A stretch of 64,000 bases of DNA from Roseivivax sp. THAF197b (GTDB taxonomy: Bacteria; Pseudomonadota; Alphaproteobacteria; Rhodobacterales; Rhodobacteraceae): assembly GCF_009363255.1 (NCBI RefSeq), contig NZ_CP045320.1, positions 27,443 to 91,442 on the forward strand, read 5' to 3'. Position numbers and translations under genes: made by a program. The notes under the pieces are model-generated. The model saw only the letters and a program-made list of their open reading frames with translations. It searched no databases and had not been told where the DNA came from. This document shows positions 34,792 through 42,519 of this stretch, one piece after another. Within the stretch, counting starts at the first letter, position 1. Each line of letters begins with the position of its first letter.

Positions 34792-37166
34792 GAAAGCCTC
34801 CAGAAATCAGGGCGGTCGCGGTAATCGGCGCCGACGAGCGCTTCGCCTTTTTCCATGCCGCCTAGGATGGTGAGATTGGGCCCGAGGGCGCTCAGATCGG
34901 CATCGACGACGATGGATCCCTGGTCGTCGCAGATGAGAGCAAGGCGGCTGTCGCTGCCGGTGTTGAGAAGCACGTCGAGTTCCTTCTCATAGAGGTTCAG
35001 CATCGCGTAGTCGGCGGCATGGGCGCGGATGTTCGGGAGCAGGATCTGCGTCGGCACCGCCTCGACGATGGTCTTGCCGGTCCGCGTGCGCTCGAGCTGA
35101 CTGGCGTATTGCGTCATCATCACCGCGACGGTGTTCTGCTTGCGCGCGGTCACCAGCCAGTTCGATAGCCGCTCGGCGAAATACGCGTTGTCGAGGGCTT
35201 TCCAGGCCTCGTCGATCACGATGATGGTGGGGCGGCGGTCTTCGATCTCGCGCTCGACCCGGCGGAAGAGGTAGGAGAGGACGGCCATGCGCTCCTTCTC
35301 GGCCTCGCTGTCGAGAATGCCGGTGAGATCGAAGCCGACAACATCGCCCTTCAGCGAGAAGGTGTCTTCCAGCGTCTGCCCGAAGATCCAGCCGTAGCGG
35401 CCCTCTTCGGTCCACTCGAGCAGGCGCTGGTGCAGATCGCCGCCATCATCGGTGGACACAAAAAGAGATGCGAAGTCGCGCCAGTTCCGCAAGGCTGGGT
35501 TCGTGGCCTGCGCATTCTGGCGTACGACCTCCTGAATGCGATTTGTTTGCGCCGGCGTGAGCGGCTTGTCGGCGCGGTAGAGCAAGGTGGCAAGCCAGTC
35601 CGAGAGCCATGCGGTGCCGCGCGCGTCGACCTCAGTCCAGAGCGGGTTTAGGCCGCTGGGTTGTCCGGCTTTCAAAGACGCGTAGCGCCCGCCATTGGCG
35701 CGGACCGCCATCTCCATACCGAGACGGTAGTCGAAGACGAAAATTCGCGCCCCTGCTCGACGGGCTTGCGTCATAAGGAAGGCGGAAAGGACCGATTTGC
35801 CCGAGCCGGGCCGCCCCATGATCAGGGTATGCCCGCTGGTGGGTTCTTTGTCGGGGCTTCCTTGCTCATGATAAGAAAACCGGTAGGCGCTCTGCTCGGG
35901 CGTGGGCAGATAGGTGATGACCTTGCCCCAAGGGGTTTTCTGAGCAGACTTGCCAAGCTGCGTCCGGTGAAACGCCGCAAAATCCGCGAAGTTGCGATTG
36001 GTGATCGCACTGGCACGGACGCGTTTCGGCTGGTTGCCCGGATGCTGGCTGAGGTAATGGGCCTTGGCGGCCACGCGCTCGCCGATCATCTTCACGCCCT
36101 CGGCGGCGGCGGCATTGACGATCTCGGCGCTCAGCGTCTGCAACTCGTCCAGCGTATCGCAGAAGATGGTCACGACCATATGGTGCTCGCCAAAGCTCTG
36201 GCGCTTGGCCTCGAGATCATCGGCAGCAATGTCGAGCGCTTCCATGAGCGACAGGGCCGCGTCCTGAGAAGCCTGCATCTGGCGCTTTTGCCGTTTGATG
36301 CGACCCGCCATGAGGTTCGAATTGATCGGCGTGAAGGAGTGCGTGACGATCATGTCGACAGGCAGGTTCAGCATGTCGAACATGGTGCAGGAGGTGGCCT
36401 CGGAGTATTCCCCGATGGTGAAACTTTTGCCGTAGCGATGTCCCACGACGCCTTCGGAGAGCTCGAAGTGATCTCCGTGAAACGTCACCCGGGTATTGGC
36501 AATGTTGAAGGACAGGAAGCCGTAGGTGTTTGCCGGATAGAGCGGCAGTTCCTGGCCCGTGTTGAGCGCGCCCAGAAAGCCGATCAACTCGCCGCTTTTG
36601 GCTGTTAGCACGCGCGGATGCAGCTCCGTCAGGCCCGACAGGAACATACTCACGGCCTCGCCGAGACGCCACAGGCGCTTCTTGGTTGCTTCCTTGAGGC
36701 GATCCGGCGCGCTGCGGTTCAGGAACGGCAGGACGCTTTTCGGAGGCGGGCGATGGATCACCGTGAGGGTCAGGGTCTTGTCGCGCAGGCCGCTGGTTTC
36801 GAGTTTCGCGCGCCAGAGACGGTCAACTTCTCCAGCAAAACTGTCCTCACGCACGGGCTCGAGGTTCGGCGCAATCGCTTTCGAGACCTTGTGGACATAG
36901 TAACTGAACTCCGGCCCGAGCTGCGCGATGATCCGGGCGAAGAGCGCCGTCACCTTGTCGAGATAGGCATCGTCTGTCGTGTAGCTGTTGATCCCGTCGA
37001 GACGGATACACTGGAAAAGCTCGTTCACGCGCGTGCGCACGGTGCGGTCATCGACCAGGCTGACGTAAGGCAGCATATGCGCGAGGCGGGTCTCGCGCGC
37101 ATACCACTCCGGCGTCATCGTGCGGGGATCGAGCGCAGCTTCACGGGGCATAGCTGTCCCCGCCAT
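34788..37166 (-). CDS. virB4: VirB4 ATPase
   Basis: The largest ATPase of the secretion system, 792 residues at the inner membrane. An N-terminal VirB4 domain (about 30-430, with ELFQCIRLDGINSYTTDDAYLDK near 49) precedes the motor domain. Walker A is MGRPGSGKS (near 452), and Walker B is TIIVIDEAWKAL (near 645). ARKQNTVAVMMTQYASQLERT and a C-terminal helical region follow. ATG 37166 and ATG 37151 (MPREAALD) are both possible starts; the second has GGGGA just upstream. It overlaps virB3 and the lipoprotein gene. No frameshift is seen. Confidence 0.93.
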   Translation of the reverse strand: MAGTAMPREAALDPRTMTPEWYARETRLAHMLPYVSLVDDRTVRTRVNELFQCIRLDGINSYTTDDAYLDKVTALFARIIAQLGPEFSYYVHKVSKAIAPNLEPVREDSFAGEVDRLWRAKLETSGLRDKTLTLTVIHRPPPKSVLPFLNRSAPDRLKEATKKRLWRLGEAVSMFLSGLTELHPRVLTAKSGELIGFLGALNTGQELPLYPANTYGFLSFNIANTRVTFHGDHFELSEGVVGHRYGKSFTIGEYSEATSCTMFDMLNLPVDMIVTHSFTPINSNLMAGRIKRQKRQMQASQDAALSLMEALDIAADDLEAKRQSFGEHHMVVTIFCDTLDELQTLSAEIVNAAAAEGVKMIGERVAAKAHYLSQHPGNQPKRVRASAITNRNFADFAAFHRTQLGKSAQKTPWGKVITYLPTPEQSAYRFSYHEQGSPDKEPTSGHTLIMGRPGSGKSVLSAFLMTQARRAGARIFVFDYRLGMEMAVRANGGRYASLKAGQPSGLNPLWTEVDARGTAWLSDWLATLLYRADKPLTPAQTNRIQEVVRQNAQATNPALRNWRDFASLFVSTDDGGDLHQRLLEWTEEGRYGWIFGQTLEDTFSLKGDVVGFDLTGILDSEAEKERMAVLSYLFRRVEREIEDRRPTIIVIDEAWKALDNAYFAERLSNWLVTARKQNTVAVMMTQYASQLERTRTGKTIVEAVPTQILLPNIRAHAADYAMLNLYEKELDVLLNTGSDSRLALICDDQGSIVVDADLSALGPNLTILGGMEKGEALVGADYRDRPDFWRLS

Positions 37167-37419
37167 GGATGGAGCGGTTCCGCGTGGGCGGTGTCTCCTG
37201 CAGGGCCGTCATCATCACGTCGATGAAACGAGGGTCCAAATCGGCGGCCTTCCAAAGCACGGGGTAGAGCAGGGCGGCCACGCCCAGTACCGCGATGTGC
37301 TGGACCCAGACGAATAAGAGCACCGAGCCGAAAAGCCAGACCATCGCGTACATGATGGGCAGGCCCAGAAGCTTGGGCGGGCGCACGAGACCCAGAAAGA
37401 GGGGCGCGCGCTCAGCCAC
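37141..37419 (-). CDS. virB3: VirB3-family small inner-membrane protein
   Basis: About 92 residues from GTG 37419. [25 protein letters not shown] is the conserved VirB3 start, followed by a pair of membrane helices (about 20-60) and a soluble tail. I preferred the GTG because it overlaps the virB2 stop by 8 bp, whereas the longer frame from 37476 would overlap virB2 by 65 bp and add a proline/arginine-rich extension foreign to the family. It ends inside the start of virB4. VirB3 works with VirB4 in pilus biogenesis. Confidence 0.85.
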   Translation of the reverse strand: MAERAPLFLGLVRPPKLLGLPIMYAMVWLFGSVLLFVWVQHIAVLGVAALLYPVLWKAADLDPRFIDVMMTALQETPPTRNRSIHGGDSYAP

Positions 37420-37807
37420 CGGCAAAGACCGCGGCAACGATCGTGGGGGCGGCGGCAACACCGGCGATGCCGACAAGCACCCAGAGGGCTTGGCGCAGGT
37501 CGATGATGTTGAAGAACCAGCTCAGGAAGACGCCCAGCACGGCCAGCGTCGCGATGACAACGCCAAGCGGACCGGTCAGCGCATCGACAATGCCCTGCAA
37601 CAGGCTTTGGATCGGCGAGAGATCGATACTTTGCGCAAGGGCGGGTTCGGCAATGAGCAGGAAGAGCGCCAGAGAGGCGACAAAGAGGTTTGAAATCCAA
37701 CTTGTTTGGAAAAAGTGGGATCGCCAATGCACTGCCGCGCTACGCGCTCTCGTGACATTGGCGATAAGTATTTTGAGGAGTGGTTTCCAAAAAGGTTGGG
37801 ACATCAT
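37412..37807 (-). CDS. virB2: VirB2-family pilin with an element-encoded N-terminus
   Basis: Pilin subunit of the conjugative pilus. The recognisable part begins [21 protein letters not shown] (a signal peptide) and [18 protein letters not shown], followed by two hydrophobic helices (about 80-105 and 110-130), as in VirB2/TrbC. ATG 37807 overlaps the preceding gene's stop (ATGATG). Yet residues 3-37 (from [13 protein letters not shown] onwards) are encoded by the palindromic element at 37697-37799. Mature pilin would not contain it if signal cleavage is normal. Whether the long N-terminus blocks export, or an internal start is used, is unknown. Confidence 0.85.
   Translation of the reverse strand: MMSQPFWKPLLKILIANVTRARSAAVHWRSHFFQTSWISNLFVASLALFLLIAEPALAQSIDLSPIQSLLQGIVDALTGPLGVVIATLAVLGVFLSWFFNIIDLRQALWVLVGIAGVAAAPTIVAAVFAGG
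37697..37799 (-). repeat. nested palindromic element, copy at virB2
   Basis: About 103 bp: outer arms CCAACTTGTTTGGAAA (37697-37712) and TTTCCAAAAAGGTTGG (37784-37799), complementary at 14 of 16 positions. Inner perfect 10-bp arms are ATCGCCAATG (37720-37729) and CATTGGCGAT (37756-37765). The inner core matches the copy at virB9; the outer arms are specific to this site. It follows the virB2 start codon directly and is open in more than one frame. Confidence 0.85.
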
Positions 37808-38490
37808 GAATTTGATCCTTCCAATCGGGCCACGACGGCCATGACACGGGCCACGTGGGTCTGGGTTTCTCGGTAAGGGGGTATGCCGGCGTATTGGCGC
37901 ACAGCGTCGGGTCCGGCGTTGTAGGCTGCGAGGGCAAGACGCGGATCACCGAACGTCTCCAGCATAATTGCGAGGTAGCGAGCGGAACCGTCGAGGTTCT
38001 GCAGCGGATCACGCGGGTCGACACCGAGATCGCGTGCTGTCGCCGGCATCAATTGACCGAGGCCGATGGCGCCCGCGCTTGAGACAGCATCCTGCCGGTA
38101 GGCGCTCTCGACCTCGATATTGGCGCGATAGAGGGTCAGCCAGTCTCGGACTGAGAGGTCTGCGCGGCGCAACGCTCGATGCCCGGCATAGCGAAGGGCG
38201 GTGGCTTCTATAGCTGTAAGAACATCGGCGCGGGGCAGGGGAGCGGGCCGCGAGAGGGCTGCCATCTGGATTTCGTCTGGCCCAAGGCCAGTCTCGCCGA
38301 GGATCGCCAGCTCATCAGCAGCGGACCTCTGGCCGATGCCGTCATTGTAATTCCGGGCAAAGCTGTTCTGAGAGCGGGACGGTGTCAGAGAGCCATCGCT
38401 CTCCATGACCAGCACCATCTGCGCAGTGGCGGGACCAGTCAGGAACCAGAAGAGAAAGAGACTACTTGCTGCCGCCCGTGTCGGTCGCAA
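37804..38490 (-). CDS. virB1: VirB1-like lytic transglycosylase
   Basis: Peptidoglycan hydrolase clearing space for the secretion apparatus. From TTG 38490 the protein has 228 residues, with a signal peptide ([18 protein letters not shown] then PATAQ). The SLT domain (about 105-220) has the catalytic Glu in [32 protein letters not shown] and a later [15 protein letters not shown]. The frame is open to 38790, but that part is antisense-like nonsense overlapping another gene, so I chose the TTG just before the hydrophobic core. It overlaps the upstream gene by 29 bp and virB2 by 4 bp. Confidence 0.82.
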   Translation of the reverse strand: MRPTRAAASSLFLFWFLTGPATAQMVLVMESDGSLTPSRSQNSFARNYNDGIGQRSAADELAILGETGLGPDEIQMAALSRPAPLPRADVLTAIEATALRYAGHRALRRADLSVRDWLTLYRANIEVESAYRQDAVSSAGAIGLGQLMPATARDLGVDPRDPLQNLDGSARYLAIMLETFGDPRLALAAYNAGPDAVRQYAGIPPYRETQTHVARVMAVVARLEGSNS

Positions 38491-38815
38491 CCAGCTTGTG
38501 CGTCGTCCGCTGGCCTTCCTCGAGCGGCACATCGGCATGAGAGAAGCCGATCCCGATGAGGAAGGACACCACGCCTGTGATAGTTTTGAACTCCCGGATC
38601 TTGATGTCGTTATAGGTCGTCCGGGTTCGGGCCGTGACGAGGAGTTTTTCCACGCCCTCGTCAGAGACAACGCGCATGATCCAAACCCCATAATAGCTGG
38701 GGCCCTTCTTGTGTGCCGACTCCTGGCACAGGATCTCAGCGCTGTAGCCACTTTCCAAGAGTTCGCGGAAACGTGCTTCCGTAACCACATTTGGTGCTTC
38801 GATGTCCCAGTTCAT
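38462..38815 (-). CDS. first gene of the virB operon, unknown function
   Basis: About 117 residues from ATG 38815 ([16 protein letters not shown]). The protein is mostly soluble: a helical [18 protein letters not shown], then a strand-rich [33 protein letters not shown] short hydrophobic patch follows ([11 protein letters not shown], near 85). I do not recognise it. The frame opens up to 38902, but the later ATG removes a Cys-rich nonsense start. It overlaps the VirB1-like gene by 29 bp, so it is co-expressed with the operon and may be a regulatory or accessory factor. Confidence 0.7.
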   Translation of the reverse strand: MNWDIEAPNVVTEARFRELLESGYSAEILCQESAHKKGPSYYGVWIMRVVSDEGVEKLLVTARTRTTYNDIKIREFKTITGVVSFLIGIGFSHADVPLEEGQRTTHKLVATDTGGSK

Positions 38816-38876
38816 GGCCCGGCTCACGCTTTCTTTAAATGCGCAACACCCGGGCATTCCCACTTGAAGCCCAGAG

Positions 38877-38914
38877 TTACGATAGTATATTTTTAACCGC
38901 AAGATATATTGCGG
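38877..38914 (+). promoter_or_regulatory. candidate promoter/operator before the small exported gene
   Basis: The 18-mer GTTACGATAGTATATTTT (38877-38894) matches GTTGCGATAGTATATTTT upstream of the gene starting at 40918, in the same orientation relative to each gene. Directly after it lies an inverted repeat CCGCAA-N6-TTGCGG (38897-38914). The AT-rich block may hold a -10 element. The region also separates this gene from the divergent virB operon. Confidence 0.5.
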
Positions 38915-39018
38915 AAGATACGGCTGTATCCCGGTTACTCAAACTCTAGGCACGGCCATTGGCGTCTATCAAGGAAAATAGGGGTTACAGAAACCTGCGG
39001 TTGAGCCGATGGGTGGGC

Positions 39019-39279
39019 ATGCAGTCTGTAGCAATGTTTTTGCTCGTTCCGGCTGCAACCCACGCAGAATTCTGTCTCGCCCCGGTCCGGCCTTTTGTCC
39101 CAAGCGATTCGCAAGCGGCCCGGGACTATGCTGACATCATACGGCGGGACTTTGAGGTCTACATCACAGACATTCAGAACTTCTTCCGCTGCCTCGAGCA
39201 AGAGCGTGCGCGTGCTTTCGAAGAAGCCCGTGAGGTCAGTCAGGACTACGATCGGTTTCTCGAACTGGTGGGGGATTGA
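39019..39279 (+). CDS. small exported protein linked to the transfer region
   Basis: An exported protein of about 86 residues from ATG 39019 (MQSVAMFLLVPAATHAEFC), with the mature part AEFCLAPVRPFVPSDSQAARDYADIIRRDFEVYITDIQNFFRCLEQERARAFEEAREVSQDYDRFL. Two cysteines could pair and the rest is helical. The frame is open from TTG 38959, and TTG 39000 would give a longer signal peptide, so the start is uncertain. I do not know its function. The divergence from the virB operon and the promoter motif shared with another exported protein suggest it belongs to the transfer system. Confidence 0.65.
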   Translation: MQSVAMFLLVPAATHAEFCLAPVRPFVPSDSQAARDYADIIRRDFEVYITDIQNFFRCLEQERARAFEEAREVSQDYDRFLELVGD

Positions 39280-39343
39280 TGGGCCTCTGGGCATGCATCA
39301 GACTTGCATCCCTTGGAAACCAGACGCCTATAACACTCTCAAA

Positions 39344-39401
39344 TATCTACTTTTTAGATAACAGATTTCATCCGCTAGCGACGTCACAAAAAGTGTGTGA
39401 C
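39344..39401 (+). promoter_or_regulatory. two dyads before the HTH regulator gene
   Basis: TATCTA-N5-TAGATA (39344-39360) and GTCACA-N7-TGTGAC (39383-39401) lie just upstream of the GTG start of the XRE-type gene. Such small repressors commonly bind dyads like these to control themselves. Confidence 0.45.
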
Positions 39402-39403
39402 GC

Positions 39404-39661
39404 GTGGCGAAAACAATCAGAACAAATGGCCAATTGGCGCTCGTCCGTGCGTTGGTTGATGCTCGTCAGAATGCGGGTCTCAGCCAGCAGCAGTTGGCGG
39501 CGAAGCTCAAGCGCCACCAGTCGTTTGTGGCGCGTCTCGAAAGCGGCGAGCGTCGTATCGACGTCGTGGAGTTTACAGTTCTGGCGAGGGTCATTGGCTT
39601 TGATAAAAATGAAGTCTTGTCGATTGTCCAAGCCGCCACGGAGCCCGACCACAAAATTTAA
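39404..39661 (+). CDS. XRE-family helix-turn-helix regulator
   Basis: An 85-residue DNA-binding protein with one Cro/CI-type HTH (about 15-65): RALVDARQNAGLSQQQLAAKLKRHQSFVARLESGERRIDVVEF. This length is normal for stand-alone XRE regulators. GTG 39404 starts it, with no strong ribosome site and with two dyads upstream. Its target is unknown. Position next to the transfer genes suggests plasmid transfer or copy control; an antitoxin is possible, but no toxin-like neighbour is seen. Confidence 0.8.
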   Translation: MAKTIRTNGQLALVRALVDARQNAGLSQQQLAAKLKRHQSFVARLESGERRIDVVEFTVLARVIGFDKNEVLSIVQAATEPDHKI

Positions 39662-39747
39662 CCCATTGAAATATCTATGTCCTGTCTTTGACATCCCAAT
39701 CTGGGATCAGCTCTCTCAAGAAAGAGCAGTAAGCCAACATCCACCGC

Positions 39748-40053
39748 ATGCGGCAGCGGCGCAAACCAGCGCCGTTTGAAGCCATGCCGCAAGTTCAGCG
39801 CCAAAGTGCAGGAAGTCAGCAAAAAGTGAACGATGATAAAGGTGAAGGCGTCGCGATCGCAAATCTGATCGGGACCGATGGGCGCAGCGTGGTTGGTTGG
39901 GTGTATCGCTGGACAACAGGCGCGCATGCGGTGATGTGGGACGTCCATGGGCCCAAGCCGGTATCAGATACCCGGCCAGACCTGACTGAGAAACAGAAGC
40001 AGGAAATCGACTTCGATGCGCTCACGCGGATCGGAAGAGACGAGGACGGGTGA
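39748..40053 (+). CDS. hypothetical small protein
   Basis: A 101-residue frame with charged ends and a central GWVYRWTTGAHAVMWDVHG segment that looks like real protein (aromatic, strand-like). ATG 39748 lacks a good ribosome site; a later ATG (MPQVQRQ) is possible. I do not recognise it. Codon use resembles the surrounding real genes, and it follows the XRE gene in the same direction. Moderate confidence that it is coding at all. Confidence 0.45.
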   Translation: MRQRRKPAPFEAMPQVQRQSAGSQQKVNDDKGEGVAIANLIGTDGRSVVGWVYRWTTGAHAVMWDVHGPKPVSDTRPDLTEKQKQEIDFDALTRIGRDEDG

Positions 40054-40171
40054 GGAAAGAGCCTGTAGTGCTTGCCGAAATGCCAATTTGCTTGTGGATC
40101 GCGACGGGTACGCGGTGCCGTCGTACAAGTCAAAGAAGCCGAGTTTCGTGGCAAGCCTTTGCGGTGGCAGG

Positions 40172-40918
40172 TCAGTAGTTCAACTGCTCAAAGCCGTAGT
40201 TGCCCTCGTAGTCGCGCCAATCGACGAAGACGGATCGATTATAGATGACGGGGCAATTCTGGCCCCATCGTTCGAGACCGGCATGCTCGGCTGGTAGGGC
40301 GGCTATGGAAGACCTCTGCCAGGCGAAGTCACCTTGCGTGCCATAGGAGCCTTGAACCACTGTGGCGCTACGATTGCAGTCGCCGTCACGTCCGGATTCA
40401 TGCTGTCGCGCATACCGGACATCAAAGACGCGGATGGATCGTACGAAGTTGAACTCAGGTCCACTGATATCGATGTCCGCCCGATCTTGAACGAGCCGGA
40501 GGGCCTGATCGGCGTGAACAAGGTAATCTGGGGCTTCTGGTATCCGCCCAGGAGCCGCAATTGGGTCAGCGATATCGTGCACTGGAAATGATTGTCGCGG
40601 TTCAGTGCTGTTGTTCTGGAAGAACACTTCAAAGATGCGGTCGGCACTGTTTGCTGCTGGAGCGGTCTTAAAGGATGCGCCCATTGGACAGCGCCAGATT
40701 TGAAGAGGAGCTTCCACCGGCCAAGGGGTAATTCGTCGGATGAATTCGGCTCGAGCTCCGGAGCAGGGCACGGAAGCGGGCCAGCCGCCAGACAGGCACA
40801 AGAGGATCGCGCAATCGATCGGGTATGTCTGCGCACGGGCGGGGATCGGCAGCGAAGAACTTGTCACAGTCAAAGCGACCGCGACCGAGGGGAGGAGCTT
40901 CTTGATTAGTTGACGCAT
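40172..40918 (-). CDS. exported TrbM-like conjugal transfer protein
   Basis: A 248-residue exported protein. A signal peptide (1-29, ending PARA) is followed by QTYPIDCAILLCLSGGWPASVPCSGARAEFIRRITPWPVEAPLQIWRCPM. This Cys-rich block resembles the start of TrbM-type transfer proteins. The remainder is soluble with several more cysteines (DCNRSATVVQ, NCPVIYN). ATG 40918 is followed closely by the shared promoter motif upstream at 40957-40974. Role unknown; periplasmic accessory of conjugation is the likeliest reading. Confidence 0.72.
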   Translation of the reverse strand: MRQLIKKLLPSVAVALTVTSSSLPIPARAQTYPIDCAILLCLSGGWPASVPCSGARAEFIRRITPWPVEAPLQIWRCPMGASFKTAPAANSADRIFEVFFQNNSTEPRQSFPVHDIADPIAAPGRIPEAPDYLVHADQALRLVQDRADIDISGPEFNFVRSIRVFDVRYARQHESGRDGDCNRSATVVQGSYGTQGDFAWQRSSIAALPAEHAGLERWGQNCPVIYNRSVFVDWRDYEGNYGFEQLNY

Positions 40919-40956
40919 GCTGAGGACCCTCTGTAACAGGGCTCACCATACATACG

Positions 40957-40974
40957 AAAATATACTATCGCAAC
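40957..40974 (-). promoter_or_regulatory. shared promoter motif before the TrbM-like gene
   Basis: On the minus strand this reads GTTGCGATAGTATATTTT, 39 bp upstream of the start codon. It differs by one base from 38877-38894 before another small exported gene. The pair suggests one regulator or sigma factor for both. Confidence 0.5.
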
Positions 40975-41219
40975 ACTAAGTATAAAGTCGGATAATGAAG
41001 TTTATGTTAACCAACTGGCGCCCTGAGCCGCTAAAACATTACGATTTGGTAGTGCTCCGGCAAGGGCAGTGCCAACGTACTGAAGTTACTCCTTTGCGAA
41101 AGGAGCGACTATGTTTAGAAAATTCGGATTGCTCTTGGGCCTCGCAACTGCTGTAGTTCTTCTGTTTATGGTTTCGAACAGATGCTGCCTTCTGCGAAGG
41201 CATCTGATTGAAAGCTCCC
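40975..41219. other. AT-rich spacer with a hairpin and a possible truncated ORF
   Basis: No firm gene. A hairpin CTCCTTT-GCG-AAAGGAG (41089-41105) covers an AGGAG ribosome site 5 bp before ATG 41111. That ATG opens a hydrophobic start (MFRKFGLLLGLATAVVLLFMV) which soon runs antisense into the STAS-like gene. It could be the beginning of an exported or membrane protein cut off at about 41180-41215, where the metal island begins. Confidence 0.35.
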
Positions 41220-41582
41220 CTACCTTTCACTTGCCCAAGCGATTGCCGCATCCGTTCCCGAGGGGTCGAACTGGCGAAGTTCGGCCTTGGTCAACACATC
41301 GGCGAACTTGGCGCCCCACTCCATCAAAGCCCCTTCGCCCACCACAGCGACGCGGCGGAAGTCATTCCTATGGGCTGTGTCGATTTTCAGATCTTCGAGC
41401 AGAGCGGACGGCCCATCGTAGCCTTCGAACCTCGTGAGATCGAGAACCAGGCCGGGCTTACTTGTCTCTTGCAGGCGCTCATGAAGCAGGGCGTGCATCC
41501 GTTTCAGGTCGCTTTCGCTGAGCTTGCCCTCGCAGGCGAGGCCAATCGTGTCGTCATGAGCTGTCAGTGTCTCGGTGAACAT
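41220..41582 (-). CDS. STAS/SEC14-like (SpoIIAA-like) protein
   Basis: A 120-residue cytoplasmic protein starting MFTETLTAHDDTIGLACEGKLSESDLKRMHALLHERLQ, then LVLDLTRFEGYDGPSALLEDLKID and GEGALMEWGAKFADVLTKAELRQFD. This is the pattern of the SpoIIAA-like/STAS domain proteins (PF11964 type). AGAGGAGGAAAACC directly precedes ATG 41582. It overlaps the CDF exporter gene by 29 bp and ends the three-gene unit controlled by the MerR-type promoter. Its role in metal stress is unknown; a lipid- or nucleotide-binding regulatory role is possible. Confidence 0.75.
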   Translation of the reverse strand: MFTETLTAHDDTIGLACEGKLSESDLKRMHALLHERLQETSKPGLVLDLTRFEGYDGPSALLEDLKIDTAHRNDFRRVAVVGEGALMEWGAKFADVLTKAELRQFDPSGTDAAIAWASER

Positions 41583-42519
41583 GGTTTTCCTCCTCTTTTT
41601 CCGGTTTGCCGTGACCGTAAAGGTCAGCGTTTTCGTGTGCGCGGTCTTCGTGCTCAAATTCCAGACTCGAATGACCGATGCTGAAATCGTCCTTCAGCCG
41701 GTCCTTGATCGCGGCCTTGATCTTTTCGATTTGACCCCAGCCGTCCGCTGTCAGCACGACGTGGCAGTCCAGAGCCGCCTCGTGCTCCTGCATCTGCCAC
41801 AGATGCACGTGATGAACGTCCGCGACACCATCCACACCCCGCATCGCCTGAACGACGGTTTCATTATCGATGTCCGGTGGACTGCCGAGCATCAGCGTCC
41901 GAATCGGACCGCCGATCTCGGTAAATGCGAGGTAGAGGATGTAGAGAGCGATGCCGATGGTGATCGCCGGGTCGACCCACCGCATGTTGTAGAGGAGGAT
42001 GAGCGAGCCGCCGATGATGACCGCCACGGAGGCCAAAGCGTCCGATAGGTTGTGCAGGAAGAGCGCACGGATGTTCACGCTGCCTTTCTGCATCGAATAG
42101 GTGAGCAGCGCCGTCAACGTGTCGACGACCAGTGCCACACCGCCCAGGATCACCACCGTCCAGCCCTGTACCTCTGGTGGGTCGATCATGCGCATGCCAC
42201 CCTCGTAGATCAGGTAGAAGCCGATCAGGATAAGTGTCGTGTAGTTGATGAGCGCTGCGACGATTTCTACCCGCCCATAGCCGAAGGTCATGCGCTTGTC
42301 CGCCGGGCGGCGAGCGATCTTACGCGCGAAGAAGGCGATCACCAGCGACGCCATGTCCGAGAAATTGTGGAGGGCATCCGCGATCAGCGCGAGGCTGCCG
42401 GAAAGGATCCCGCCGACGATCTGCGCGACCGTCAGGAGGCCGTTGGCCCAGATGGCGATGGAGACGCGACGATCACCGGATTGAGGATCGATGTGGGCGT
42501 GGCCGTGATCATGCGGCAC
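41554..42519 (-). CDS. CDF-family cation efflux protein (CzcD/ZitB-like)
   Basis: Inner-membrane antiporter exporting Zn2+, Cd2+ or a similar ion, 321 residues. A His-rich N-terminus (MPHDHGHAHID) precedes six membrane segments, with metal-site motifs ALIADALHNFSDMASL (near 43) and LHNLSDALASV (near 150). A cytoplasmic domain (DIDNETVVQAMRGVDGVADVHHVHLWQM, near 210) and a His-rich tail follow. I chose GTG 42519 because GAGGAG lies 7 bp upstream. The longer frames start inside the transglutaminase-like gene, which it overlaps by 11 bp. Confidence 0.9.
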   Translation of the reverse strand: MPHDHGHAHIDPQSGDRRVSIAIWANGLLTVAQIVGGILSGSLALIADALHNFSDMASLVIAFFARKIARRPADKRMTFGYGRVEIVAALINYTTLILIGFYLIYEGGMRMIDPPEVQGWTVVILGGVALVVDTLTALLTYSMQKGSVNIRALFLHNLSDALASVAVIIGGSLILLYNMRWVDPAITIGIALYILYLAFTEIGGPIRTLMLGSPPDIDNETVVQAMRGVDGVADVHHVHLWQMQEHEAALDCHVVLTADGWGQIEKIKAAIKDRLKDDFSIGHSSLEFEHEDRAHENADLYGHGKPEKEEENHVHRDTDSS

